Source of the DNA: Xanthomonas dyei | GTDB taxonomy: Bacteria > Pseudomonadota > Gammaproteobacteria > Xanthomonadales > Xanthomonadaceae | Assembly: GCF_002939865.1 (NCBI RefSeq) | Contig: NZ_MDEE01000018.1 | Coordinates: forward strand, 31,534 to 95,533 | Length of the DNA stretch: 64,000 nucleotides | Reading direction: 5' to 3' | Part shown: piece by piece, positions 1-8,632 of the stretch | Layout: every line of letters begins with the position of its first letter | How positions within the stretch are numbered: the first letter of the stretch is position 1 | The notes under the pieces: generated by a model | The model's input: the letters and a program-made list of their open reading frames with translations, nothing else | Told to the model about the DNA's origin: nothing | Databases searched by the model: none | Position numbers and translations under genes: made by a program

Positions 1-1134
1 CGCAACGCTGCTCGTGGTCGTGGAGACTTTTTTGCTCGCGGTCTCCCGCGTCGCCACGCTCGATGTCGCTGCTGAAGCGCGTGTCTTGGTCGCGCGCTTG
101 GTGGGTGCAGCGCGGTCGCCACCCAGATCGATCATCGGTTTGTCCTGCCGTAGCCGCTTGAACGCAGCCTGCCGCAACAACCCTTGCTTGGCCCAGCCAC
201 GGAATGCCACTTCGGCGATCAGCGCCGGCCGCACCCAGTGCACGTCGCGCGGACGGCCCGGCAGATGCGATGGCAGTTCCAACGTGGCGGTGTCGCTGTG
301 CAACGCACGCAGTTGCGTGGTGATCTTGTCCAGCAATGCGTCATCGAAACCGGCGCCCACGCGGCCCACGTAACGCAGCGCCTTGCCGTCCGGTTGTGCA
401 AGCAGCAACGCACCGAAGCCACTGCGTGCGCCCTTGGGATCTGTGTATCCCACCACCACAAACTCGTCGCTGTCTTCGTGCTTGGTCTTGACCCAATCCG
501 CACCGCGGCCGCCGCGATACGCCGCATCGCTACGCTTGCTGACGATGCCTTCCCAGCCCTTGTCGGCACTGGCCGCGAACACCTCCGGCCCGCGCCCGAT
601 CACATGGTCGCTGTAAGCCAACGTGCCCGGTGTGTTGCCTAGCAATGCGCGTAGCAGCTGTTTGCGCTGCAGCAGCGGCGTATCGCGTAGATCGACGCCG
701 GCCACACCGAGCAGATCGAACACGAGATAGCGCAGGGGTTGCCGCGCGCTGCCATCCAGCGCCCGTTGCAATGCGGAGAAATCGCTACGCCCCTGCGCAT
801 CCAGTACCACCAGCTCGCCATCCAGCCGCGCGTCGCGCACCGGCAACGCCTGCAGCGCGCTCACTACCTGCGGGAAGCGGTCGGTCCATGCCTGGTCGTT
901 ACGCGAGCGCAGTTGCACACGGCCATCGACCAGGTCGGCCAGCAGGCGATATCCATCCCATTTGATTTCGTGCAGCCATCCATCGCCGTCTGGGGCCTGC
1001 TCGCGCAACAGCGTGAGCTGCGCACGCAAGTCTGTCGGACACCGCGCAGCGCGTGCGCCATCCAACTCCAGTGCACGCGTGCGCCAAGTGGACTGCGTTG
1101 GGCTGCGCTTGGTGGCGTTATCGTGCCGGCCCAT
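1..1134 (-). CDS. ligD: ATP-dependent DNA ligase LigD, N-terminal part (runs off left edge)
   Basis: Catalyses strand sealing in bacterial non-homologous end joining with Ku. Translating the minus strand from the ATG at 1134 gives an open frame to base 1. Adenylation motif I is seen as EIKWDGYR with the AMP-accepting Lys about residue 58, and DGELVVLD (motif III) follows. The ligase part ends near FKRLRQDKP (about 180-120 bp), then a Lys/Ala/Ser/Thr-rich linker runs to the window edge, so a polymerase/primase domain probably lies beyond it. Only about 50 residues precede motif I, so there is no room for the N-terminal phosphoesterase domain found in Pseudomonas-type LigD. It starts 3 bp after the ku stop, which implies an operon. 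Confidence 0.85.
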   Translation of the reverse strand, partial: MGRHDNATKRSPTQSTWRTRALELDGARAARCPTDLRAQLTLLREQAPDGDGWLHEIKWDGYRLLADLVDGRVQLRSRNDQAWTDRFPQVVSALQALPVRDARLDGELVVLDAQGRSDFSALQRALDGSARQPLRYLVFDLLGVAGVDLRDTPLLQRKQLLRALLGNTPGTLAYSDHVIGRGPEVFAASADKGWEGIVSKRSDAAYRGGRGADWVKTKHEDSDEFVVVGYTDPKGARSGFGALLLAQPDGKALRYVGRVGAGFDDALLDKITTQLRALHSDTATLELPSHLPGRPRDVHWVRPALIAEVAFRGWAKQGLLRQAAFKRLRQDKPMIDLGGDRAAPTKRATKTRASAATSSVATRETASKKVSTTTSSVA

Positions 1135-1137
1135 CGG

Positions 1138-2094
1138 CTAGCCGGCCTTGCGGCGCGGTGCGGCTTTTGCAGCGGTTTTCTTGGTCGCCTTGCTCGCCGT
1201 CTTCTGGGTGGCTTTCTTGGCGACCTTCTTGGTTGCAGCCTTTTTGGCCGGTACTGCATTCGAGCCAGCGTTGCTGGTCTTCTTGGCCGGTGTGCGCGTA
1301 TTGGCCTGCAGGCTTTTCTGCAGCAAGGACATGAAATCCACCACATTGGTGGTGGCGTCTTCATGCTGGGTGGGCTCCACATCCACCTGCGTGGTGCCGC
1401 CCTTGTCCTGGATGCGCTTGCGCAGGATCTTCTCGAGCTTGCCGCGGAATTCGTCGTGATAGTCCTCCGGCTGCCAGGTGCCGGACATCGACTCGATCAG
1501 CTGCCTGGCCATCTCCTGTTCCTTGGGCGTGATGCGGTACTCGCCCACCGCACCGGCCGGCAATTTGAAGTCCTGCGGGTCTACCACTTCCTGTTGATAG
1601 CGCAGCAGCAACAGGATCAACGCATCACCCTGCGGCATCACCGCGGCCAGGTATTCGCGGGTGCGGATCACCACTTTGGCAATACCTACCTTGCCGGTGT
1701 CGCGCAGCGTTTCGCGCAACAACACATAGCCTTTTTCGGCCTTCTTGCCTGGCACCAGGATGTAGGGCTTCTCGAAATAGCGCGGGTCGATGTCGGCCGC
1801 ATCGACAAAGGTTTCCACCTCCACCGTCTCGTGGCTTTCCGGCGACGCCGAACGGATGTCCTGCTCTTCGACGATGACGTAGCTGCCCTTGTCGTACTCG
1901 AACGCCTTGACGATCTCCTTCCACGGCACTTCATCGCCGGTATCGGCGTTGACGCGCTCGAAGCGGATCGGCTTCTTGTCGCGCGAGTCGAGCATGCGGA
2001 AGTGCAGGTCCACCTTGCGCTCGCCGGACATCAACGCCACCGGCACGTTGAGCAGGCCGAACGAGAGGGTTCCGGTCCAGATCGGTCGTGCCAT
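1138..2094 (-). CDS. ku: Ku protein, non-homologous end joining
   Basis: 318 aa. Homodimeric bacterial Ku binds DNA double-strand ends and recruits LigD. The N-terminus MARPIWTGTLSFGLLNVPV and the following beta-barrel core are typical. From about residue 270 the tail turns into a Lys/Ala/Thr-rich repeat-like extension (KKAATKKVAKKATQK), as in many longer proteobacterial Ku proteins, where such tails bind DNA. The start at 2094 is chosen because the family begins MARxIWxG; an in-frame extension upstream overlaps the next gene. The upstream gene's stop overlaps this start (TGATG), and ligD follows after 3 bp, so the three genes are probably co-translated. Confidence 0.95.
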   Translation of the reverse strand: MARPIWTGTLSFGLLNVPVALMSGERKVDLHFRMLDSRDKKPIRFERVNADTGDEVPWKEIVKAFEYDKGSYVIVEEQDIRSASPESHETVEVETFVDAADIDPRYFEKPYILVPGKKAEKGYVLLRETLRDTGKVGIAKVVIRTREYLAAVMPQGDALILLLLRYQQEVVDPQDFKLPAGAVGEYRITPKEQEMARQLIESMSGTWQPEDYHDEFRGKLEKILRKRIQDKGGTTQVDVEPTQHEDATTNVVDFMSLLQKSLQANTRTPAKKTSNAGSNAVPAKKAATKKVAKKATQKTASKATKKTAAKAAPRRKAG

Positions 2095-2492
2095 CAGTGC
2101 GCCGCTCCGTGGATGGCTGCCTCGGGAATATGGTCCAGCGCCAGCCACGCGTCTTCGACGATGGTGCGCGCATGCGGCCAGTCCAGGCGCGAGTTGCCGC
2201 GCATGCTGTCCCACTGCGCCGCCAGCGCCTGCTCGCAGTACGCATCGTTGCCGCGCGGCCAGTCTGCAGCGTGGGTGAGGCGGGCGAACGCATAGGCCGG
2301 CGACAGATCGCGCCAGGTCGGCCCGCCCCGCCGGCGGCGGCGCTGGTAATCGGCCAGGCTGTAGCACTGGAAGTCCTGCGCCACACCGACGGCATCAAGC
2401 GGCGGTCGCTTGCGATGGGTCCGCTTGGGCGCTGCAGGCTCCACCTGTGCACTGAACAGGCGACGGTCGGGACGGCGGTCCTGGGGGCGCAT
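2094..2492 (-). CDS. Conserved hypothetical protein coupled to ku
   Basis: 132 aa, basic N-terminal third (RPQDRRPDRR, PKRTHRKRP, QRRRRRGG) followed by a more ordered acidic/aromatic half. I recognise no domain. The ATG at 2492 has a GGAG six bases upstream; an ATG at 2525 would add 11 residues. The stop shares a base with the ku start (TGATG), so translation is likely coupled. Its place at the head of the ku-ligD operon suggests an accessory role in end joining or DNA binding, but that is inference from context only. Confidence 0.65.
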   Translation of the reverse strand: MRPQDRRPDRRLFSAQVEPAAPKRTHRKRPPLDAVGVAQDFQCYSLADYQRRRRRGGPTWRDLSPAYAFARLTHAADWPRGNDAYCEQALAAQWDSMRGNSRLDWPHARTIVEDAWLALDHIPEAAIHGAAH

Positions 2493-2644
2493 GGTCTGCT
2501 CCACGGTGCAGCATTGATGGCCCACATCAGTAGCGCCGCTGCCGTGATCCAGACGTGAGAAATCCGCTTATATCGTGCGATTTGCGTGCCCTTCACCGCG
2601 CACGCGCTGAACTGGCAGCCCATCCAGACACCAGGAGCGGCGCC

Positions 2645-2818
2645 ATGTCCCGCGACCCCTTACGCGACCAACCCACCCAACCGGGCGAACAGCACGGCAA
2701 GCGCGATGCCGAGCAGTATGAGGATCGCGGTGCAGGCGATGCACCAGGCCGCTTGATCCCGGCCGATGACGATACCCCTGCCAAGACCCCGGGCAGCACA
2801 CCGGCACCCGAGCGCTGA
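2645..2818 (+). CDS. Small hydrophilic hypothetical protein
   Basis: 57 aa starting MSRDPLRDQPTQPGEQ, almost wholly polar, rich in Pro, Asp, Gln and Gly, with no hydrophobic core, so probably disordered. An in-frame ATG at 2555 would add 30 residues of less convincing sequence. It lies alone between the divergent ku operon and the DUF779 gene. Function unknown; it may be a real small stress-type protein or a chance frame. Confidence 0.4.
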   Translation: MSRDPLRDQPTQPGEQHGKRDAEQYEDRGAGDAPGRLIPADDDTPAKTPGSTPAPER

Positions 2819-2851
2819 CACCGGCGCGGTCGCGGGGCGAGTCTGGCGACG

Positions 2852-3244
2852 CTAGGCCCGCCCCGCCGCCTGCAGACGGCAGAATTCGTCATCGCTGAAG
2901 AGCCGCGAGCGCACCAGAAAGCGCACGCCTTCGCCATTTTCCAGCGAGAACATGCCGCCACGGCCCGGCACCACATCGATGATCAGCTGGGTGTGCTTCC
3001 AGTACTCGAATTGCGGCGCGCTGATGTAGAACGATGCGCCGCCGATCTCGCCCAGCAGCACGTCGCGATCGCCAACGATGAAGTCGCCTACCGCAAAGCA
3101 CATCGGCGACGAGCCATCGCAACACCCACCGGATTGATGGAACAGCAGATCGCCGTGCCGCGCACGCAGCGTATCGATCAACTGTAATGCTGGCAGCGTG
3201 GCCATGACTTGCAATGGCAAGTCGGTTTCGGCAGCAGCTTGCAT
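2852..3244 (-). CDS. DUF779 domain protein
   Basis: 130 aa. DUF779 proteins are small acidic proteins often encoded beside aldehyde dehydrogenases, as here; their role is unknown. Landmarks are HQSGGCCDGSSPMC in the first half, with the paired Cys typical of the family, and YISAPQFEYWKHTQLIIDVV in the second. The ATG at 3244 is preceded by GGGAGAG at good spacing; an upstream in-frame ATG at 3316 has none. It lies 193 bp downstream of the aldehyde dehydrogenase gene on the same strand, with a hairpin in the gap. Confidence 0.85.
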   Translation of the reverse strand: MQAAAETDLPLQVMATLPALQLIDTLRARHGDLLFHQSGGCCDGSSPMCFAVGDFIVGDRDVLLGEIGGASFYISAPQFEYWKHTQLIIDVVPGRGGMFSLENGEGVRFLVRSRLFSDDEFCRLQAAGRA

Positions 3245-3399
3245 CGTTTCTCTCCCATAATGACCTCGGGCCGCCATCCCGGGCGCAATGCGCCCCTCGA
3301 TGAAACAGGGGCGCATGCACGCATGACACGGTTGGCGGCGTCCAACAATTCGGCAGCCTTCGTGCCGTGTTGCACGCGCCGTGTGTCGCGTACAGCTGA

Positions 3400-3427
3400 C
3401 GCACAGGCAAGTCGCGCTGCCTGTGCG
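3400..3427 (-). terminator. Hairpin between aldehyde dehydrogenase and DUF779 genes
   Basis: Perfect 10-bp inverted repeat, cgcacaggca and tgcctgtgcg, around an 8-base loop, just past the dehydrogenase stop. No T-run follows on the minus strand, so it may be a weak terminator or mRNA-stabilising stem rather than a full intrinsic terminator. Confidence 0.45.
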
Positions 3428-3437
3428 CCCGGATGGC

Positions 3438-4967
3438 TCAGAAGAACCCCAGTGCCTTCGGCGAATAGCTCACCAGCAGGTTCTTGGTCTGCTGGTAATG
3501 GTCGAGCATCATCTTGTGGTTTTCGCGGCCGATACCCGACTGCTTGTAGCCACCGAACGCGGCATGCGCGGGATAGGCGTGATAGCAGTTGGTCCACACC
3601 CGCCCGGCCTGGATCGCGCGGCCCATGCGGTACAACCGCGACGCATCGCGGCTCCACACACCAGCGCCCAGGCCGTAGAGCGTGTCGTTGGCAATCGCCA
3701 GCGCCTCGGCTTCGTCCTTGAAGGTGGTGACCGACACCACTGGGCCGAAGATTTCTTCCTGGAACACGCGCATCTTGTTGTGGCCCTTGAACACCGTGGG
3801 CTTGACGTAGAAGCCTTCGGCCAAGTCGCCATCGAGCATATTGCGCTCGCCACCGATCAACACTTGCGCGCCTTCCTGCCTGCCGATGTCGATGTACGAC
3901 AGGATCTTTTCCAGCTGCTCGCTCGATGCCTGCGCCCCGACCATGGTGTTGGGATCGAGCGGATTTCCCTGCTTGATCGCGGCCACGCGCTTGAGCGCTT
4001 TTTCCATGAACGTGTCGTAGATTGATTCCTGGATCAGCGCGCGCGACGGGCAAGTGCACACCTCGCCCTGGTTGAAGGCAAACAGCACAAAACCTTCTAC
4101 CGCCTTGTCGAGAAAATCATCGTCTTCGGCCATCACATCGGCAAAGAAGATGTTGGGCGATTTACCGCCCAGCTCCAGCGTCACCGGAATCAGATTCTGG
4201 CTGGCGTACTGCATGATCAGCCGGCCGGTGGTGGTTTCGCCGGTGAAGGCGATCTTGGCGATGCGCGGGTTGCTGGCCAGCGGCTTGCCGGCCTCCAGCC
4301 CAAACCCGTTGACCACGTTGAGCACGCCGGGCGGCAGCAGATCGCCGATGACCTCCATCAACACCAGGATCGACGCTGGCGTCTGTTCGGCCGGCTTCAT
4401 CACCACGCAGTTACCGGCGGCCAGTGCAGGTGCCAGTTTCCAGCACGCCATCAGCAACGGGAAATTCCACGGAATGATCTGCCCCACCACGCCGAGCGGC
4501 TCGTGGAAATGGTAGGCGATGGTGTCGCTGTCGATCTCGGAAATGCCGCCTTCCTGCGCACGAATCGCACCGGCAAAATAACGGAAGTGATCCACGCACA
4601 GCGGTACGTCGGCATTGAGCGTTTCGCGCACCGGTTTGCCGTTGTCCCAGGTTTCGGCATAGGCCAGCAATTCCAGATTCTGATCGATGCGGTCGGCGAT
4701 CTTGAGCAGCACATTGGAGCGATCGGTGGTGGAGGTCTTGCCCCAGGCCTCTTTTGCCGCATGCGCAGCATCCAGCGCCGCTTCGATATCCGGCGCGGTG
4801 GAGCGCGCAATCGAGGTAAACACCTTGCCGCTGATCGGCGTGGTGTTGTCGAAATATTGGCCGCCGTGCGGCGCAACCCACGCGCCGCCGATGTAGTTGT
4901 CGTAACGCGATTTGAAGATGGACTGCGGGTCGGTATTGAGCGGTTTGGTTGCAGATTGCGCGTTCAT
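3438..4967 (-). CDS. NAD-dependent aldehyde dehydrogenase (ExaC/AcoD type)
   Basis: 509 aa, normal family length. Oxidises acetaldehyde or related short aldehydes to acids with NAD in the cytoplasm. The cofactor-site motif FTGETTTGR and the active-site segment [12 protein letters not shown] (catalytic Cys about residue 304) are present; the C-terminus has [14 protein letters not shown], typical of this class. The ATG at 4967 (MNAQSATK) is preceded by GGAG; an ATG at 4997 would add ten residues. The downstream DUF779 gene is the usual companion. The physiological substrate cannot be read from the sequence. Confidence 0.9.
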   Translation of the reverse strand: MNAQSATKPLNTDPQSIFKSRYDNYIGGAWVAPHGGQYFDNTTPISGKVFTSIARSTAPDIEAALDAAHAAKEAWGKTSTTDRSNVLLKIADRIDQNLELLAYAETWDNGKPVRETLNADVPLCVDHFRYFAGAIRAQEGGISEIDSDTIAYHFHEPLGVVGQIIPWNFPLLMACWKLAPALAAGNCVVMKPAEQTPASILVLMEVIGDLLPPGVLNVVNGFGLEAGKPLASNPRIAKIAFTGETTTGRLIMQYASQNLIPVTLELGGKSPNIFFADVMAEDDDFLDKAVEGFVLFAFNQGEVCTCPSRALIQESIYDTFMEKALKRVAAIKQGNPLDPNTMVGAQASSEQLEKILSYIDIGRQEGAQVLIGGERNMLDGDLAEGFYVKPTVFKGHNKMRVFQEEIFGPVVSVTTFKDEAEALAIANDTLYGLGAGVWSRDASRLYRMGRAIQAGRVWTNCYHAYPAHAAFGGYKQSGIGRENHKMMLDHYQQTKNLLVSYSPKALGFF

Positions 4968-5342
4968 CGTGGGCTCCTGCTGAGAGATCGATGCCACGTG
5001 TATACCTGCCGCGGTGCTAGCGCAATGTGGGCGTAGAAACTGTTGCGCTGCGTCATCCGAAAAACGGTCAGCGAGAAACGCATTACCTTTGAAATGCGCT
5101 GCAGCGCGTCATCGCACGAGTGATGGGACATCACCTCATGCCGTGTTGCAGTGGACGGCAAGCGGTCGCGGTTGGACGATACCGGCGCGCGGCAGGACGC
5201 CCTCACCGGCCGGCATCGGCGTGACTGACATCGCCGCCAGATCGCGAGATCGCTGCCCGGTTTGGTCTGCACGCTACCTGTGGTGCGGTACGGCCATGCT
5301 CCTGGTGCCTGACCCGATGATTGTTAAGCCACTGCCGGGGAA
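4968..5342. other. Gene-free stretch upstream of aldehyde dehydrogenase
   Basis: About 375 bases. It must hold the dehydrogenase promoter, but I can support no particular promoter, operator or RNA in it. Confidence 0.4.
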
Positions 5343-5834
5343 TCAGGGGGTCTTTGCAGCTGATGTGAGCGGCATCGCCGCATCCGGCGGTGCAGCACAG
5401 TCGGCAACGGTTTTCATCTGATAGGTGCGCAGCTGCCATGCGGCAGCCGGCGTCTGCTGCCACACATAGACCCAGCGATGCCGCTGACCGGCGTTGCATG
5501 CATCGATAGTGACTTCATCGCGCGGGCGGCCTTGCGACGGCAAAGGCACTGCCGCGGTGCCTGCATCGATGCGTGTGCCCACGGGCCTGTCGAAAAGGAC
5601 GGTGCTGACGCGAACAGTGCCCAAATCGGCAGCGGCTGGCGGCGGCATCTGCCTGGTTTGATCACTCGGCCTGGGTTGCTGCAGCAGCCAGGCATGGATC
5701 TGTGCGATGGCCGGGGCACCGGCGGGGTAGTCGTGCACGATGCGCATGTCCATATGGTCTGCCCTGGCCACATTGCAGGCCAGCACACACGCCACCGTCG
5801 CCGAAAACACCAAGGCTTGCTTCCAGGCCGTCAT
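5343..5834 (-). CDS. Secreted hypothetical protein
   Basis: 163 aa with a clear Sec signal peptide (MTAWKQALVFSATVACVLACNVARA, cleavage after ARA), so periplasmic or secreted. The mature part has two regions: one around HDYPAGAPAIAQIHAWLLQQ and one rich in beta-type sequence with two Cys (DACNAG and VADCAAP) that could form a disulfide. No family recognised. It stands alone, with its own upstream region facing the next minus-strand gene. Confidence 0.65.
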   Translation of the reverse strand: MTAWKQALVFSATVACVLACNVARADHMDMRIVHDYPAGAPAIAQIHAWLLQQPRPSDQTRQMPPPAAADLGTVRVSTVLFDRPVGTRIDAGTAAVPLPSQGRPRDEVTIDACNAGQRHRWVYVWQQTPAAAWQLRTYQMKTVADCAAPPDAAMPLTSAAKTP

Positions 5835-5922
5835 CGTTGCGCTCCATGCAGTGGTTGAGTAAACAACGCTATCACGCGTGTGGGGAGTGACGACAGCCTT
5901 CTTCGCTTAGCGCGACGCTGCG

Positions 5923-6219
5923 TCAAGCCGCCGCCGTACCGCCTGCGGCGCGCCATGCCTGCACTGCCGCAAGCACGCGGTTGCCATGCAGCGCGCTGCT
6001 ATCGCGCACGGCATAGGCGTGTGGTCTGGCTTGTACCTGGGCCGCCAGTTGCGTGCAGGCGGTGCGCGCGTCTGCCAACACATCTGCGCGCTCTGTTGCG
6101 TTCAACGACAGCAGGATCGAGAAGCCGGTGGCCGACATCGTGCAGTTGATGTCCAGCCAGTAATGGTTGTCCTCGCGCAGGAGAAACCAGTCTGCGGGGG
6201 CGTGATCGATGACGCGCAT
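5923..6219 (-). CDS. Hypothetical protein
   Basis: 98 aa from the ATG at 6219 (MRVIDHAPADWFLLREDNHY); a GTG at 6243 would add eight residues. Soluble, no signal peptide or membrane segment. The sequence DWFLLREDNHYWLDINC looks like a conserved hydrophobic/acidic core, with an Ala-rich helical C-terminus. No function assigned. It lies between a secreted protein and the TonB receptor on the same strand but is probably not co-transcribed, given the 136-bp gap. Confidence 0.6.
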   Translation of the reverse strand: MRVIDHAPADWFLLREDNHYWLDINCTMSATGFSILLSLNATERADVLADARTACTQLAAQVQARPHAYAVRDSSALHGNRVLAAVQAWRAAGGTAAA

Positions 6220-6355
6220 GGCGTGGCCTGGTGTGGTGGGCACAGGTGTGGCGTGTCGATGGCAACCCGTGCGTTAGCGAGACGGCTTCGTCGCGCCCGG
6301 GTGCGCTCCTACGGGGGGCGGGCGCGTTGTTGGACGCGCACCGCCTGCGGCCTGC

Positions 6356-8476
6356 TCAGCCACCAAAATCCCACTGCAGCCCCACCGTATAGGTGCGATC
6401 CGGACCCGGCTCGTAATAGCGGCCGTTGCCGTCGTTGACGATCACCGAGCCCACGTACTGCCGGTCCAGCGCGTTGTCGATGCGCGCAAACGTACGCACC
6501 GCACCTCGCGCAGTGGTCCAGCGGCGCGAGGCTTCCAGATTGACCAACGCATAGCCGGGCGCACGTTCGGTAGCCAGATCGTTGGCCACGGTGGCGTCGG
6601 AGGCCACCGCTTCGGCGGCGAATTGCCACTGCGCCGGCTGCCACTGCCAACGCGCGAACAATTGCTGGCGCGGCACGCCGGGCAGGCGCGAGCCGCTGGC
6701 CACCGGTGCGGTGGGCGTGGCGCAACCGCTGCTGGCGCAGGTGAGATAGCCATCGCGCACGGTGGCGTCGACAAACGTGTAAGCCAGCTGCACCTGCTGG
6801 GTGGCGCCCAGCGGTTGCTGCCAACTGAGCTCGGCGCCCTGGCGGCGGGTGGCGCCGATGTTGCGGAAGGTACTGCGGCCGTTGGTGTTGCTGGCCACCG
6901 CCAGTTCGTCGTCGGTGTCGGCGCGAAACAACGCCACCTGCAGCGCCGCGCCGCTCTGCGCGCGCCACTTGCTGCCGACTTCGTAGTTGCGGCTCGTGGC
7001 CGAGCCCAGATCCAGCGCCAGACCGGCGCCGCCATCGTTGCGATAGCCCAGCTCGTTGAAGGTAGGCGTTTCGAAGCCGCGTCCGGCCGAGGCGTAAAAA
7101 CGCAGATCGTCGGTGGCGCGGAACACGATACCGCCCACCGGCGTGGTCGCCGAATAATCGCGCCGCCCGCTATCGTCGGGATTGCGGCCCACGATGTAGT
7201 GATCGTCCGACTTGAAACGCACCTGGCTATGCCGCACGCCCAGCAATGCCGACCAGCGGTCGCTCCACTGCCACCAGGCTTGCGCGAACTGGTCCACGTT
7301 TTCGACCTGATCGCGCTGATTGCGGCGCAGCGCGCCCTGCACGCCCAACGTGGCGCCAACGAAGTTTTCGTAGCCGGTGCGGTGCTGCCGTTGGCGATCG
7401 ACATTGGCGCCCACGGTGAGCTGCAGCGGCCGGCCCAGCGCCTGTCCCTGCCACGCCCAGCGCGCGTCGGCGCCTTCGTAATTGCTGTCCAGATCGATCA
7501 CGCCACCGGCGTGCAGCGGGTTGCGCTGCACCGCCACCGGCGCCGCCAGAAACTGCTCCACGCTGCGCTGCCCGCCATAGGCCATCAGCCGCAGCGTCTG
7601 GCTGTCCAATTGCTGGGTGAAGATCGCCCCGGCCTGCGATTGGCGCACCGATTTGCGGGTATTGAATTGCGTGGCCACCGACGTGGCCTGGCGCGGGTCG
7701 GCATTGAATTGCGCGCGGGTCAGACCCAGCGGGTCCTGTGCATCGGGCGCGTCGAGATAATTGAGCACCAGATCCAGCCGGCTGCCGGGCGCCAGATCGA
7801 AACCGAGCTTGGCGTTGACCGAGTCGCGCTTGGCGCGGCTATGGTCGCGGAAGCCGTCGGTTTCGAAGTGATTGGCGGCCAGGTTGTAGTGCACCGCGCC
7901 CTGCTGGCCGAGCAACTGCGCGCCCACATTGACGGTGGCATTGCTGCCGTAGGTGGCACGCAGCCGCCATGGATCATCCGGCTTGCCGTCGGCGCTCCAT
8001 AGCTGCAGCACGCCGCCGGAAGAGTTGCCGTACAGCGCCGAAAACGGCCCGCGCAGCACTTCCACCCGCTCGGCGCCCAGCACGTTGAAGTGCGACAACT
8101 GGCCCTGACCATCGGGCATGCTGGCCGGGATGCCGTCCACCAGCAGGCGCACGCCGCGTACGCCGAAGGTGGAGCGCGCACCGAAGCCGCGGATCGACAG
8201 CTGGGTGTCCTGCGCGTAGTTCTGGCGGTCGCGCGCCACCAGCCCGGGGATGCCGTCCAGCAGCTCGGACACCTGCGCGCCGCGGCGGTTGTCGTCGTCG
8301 GCCGACACCACGGTGAACGAGGCAGGCAAGTCGAAGTCGTCCACCCCGTGCACGCGCGCGGCATCCACCTGCACGGCCGGCAGCAGCTGGGGCGCGGGCT
8401 CGGCGGCCAGGGCGGGCGCGACGGCGCTCGCAACGAACAAGCCGCACGCGGCGGCCAACAAAGTGAGTCTGGGCAT
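6356..8476 (-). CDS. TonB-dependent outer-membrane receptor
   Basis: 706 aa. Imports a scarce ligand across the outer membrane using TonB energy. It has a Sec signal (MPRLTLLAAACGLFVASAV, AxA site ALAAEP), a plug domain with LSIRGFGARSTFGVRG and VEVLRGPFSALYGNSSGG, and a long beta-barrel ending RTYTVGLQWDFGG. The start at 8476 gives the signal peptide directly; longer in-frame starts reach into the tyrB leader. The final residues FGG are unusual, since most such barrels end in Phe or Trp. The ligand is unknown; the RGFG-type plug resembles ferric-siderophore receptors, but no Fur box could be confirmed upstream. Confidence 0.93.
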   Translation of the reverse strand: MPRLTLLAAACGLFVASAVAPALAAEPAPQLLPAVQVDAARVHGVDDFDLPASFTVVSADDDNRRGAQVSELLDGIPGLVARDRQNYAQDTQLSIRGFGARSTFGVRGVRLLVDGIPASMPDGQGQLSHFNVLGAERVEVLRGPFSALYGNSSGGVLQLWSADGKPDDPWRLRATYGSNATVNVGAQLLGQQGAVHYNLAANHFETDGFRDHSRAKRDSVNAKLGFDLAPGSRLDLVLNYLDAPDAQDPLGLTRAQFNADPRQATSVATQFNTRKSVRQSQAGAIFTQQLDSQTLRLMAYGGQRSVEQFLAAPVAVQRNPLHAGGVIDLDSNYEGADARWAWQGQALGRPLQLTVGANVDRQRQHRTGYENFVGATLGVQGALRRNQRDQVENVDQFAQAWWQWSDRWSALLGVRHSQVRFKSDDHYIVGRNPDDSGRRDYSATTPVGGIVFRATDDLRFYASAGRGFETPTFNELGYRNDGGAGLALDLGSATSRNYEVGSKWRAQSGAALQVALFRADTDDELAVASNTNGRSTFRNIGATRRQGAELSWQQPLGATQQVQLAYTFVDATVRDGYLTCASSGCATPTAPVASGSRLPGVPRQQLFARWQWQPAQWQFAAEAVASDATVANDLATERAPGYALVNLEASRRWTTARGAVRTFARIDNALDRQYVGSVIVNDGNGRYYEPGPDRTYTVGLQWDFGG

Positions 8477-8632
8477 GTGCGTAGTGTCCCTCATCGATCC
8501 TGTGGCCGTATCATTGCGTGCGGAACCAAGCATGCTACGCCCGCCACGCCCTGCTACGATGAAGTGGTTTGGCCCAGCAGCGGCCAACGATCCGGAAGTA
8601 CCCCACTCTTTCGTCCTTCAGTGAGTCATGCC

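Noticed and set aside
739..2295. Long plus-strand frame of 518 codons
   Set aside because: It is the complement of the ku-ligD region, with Ku motifs clear on the other strand.
8477..8632. Possible cobalamin riboswitch or Fur box before the TonB receptor
   Set aside because: The conserved B12-box pattern and a 19-base Fur palindrome were looked for and not found.
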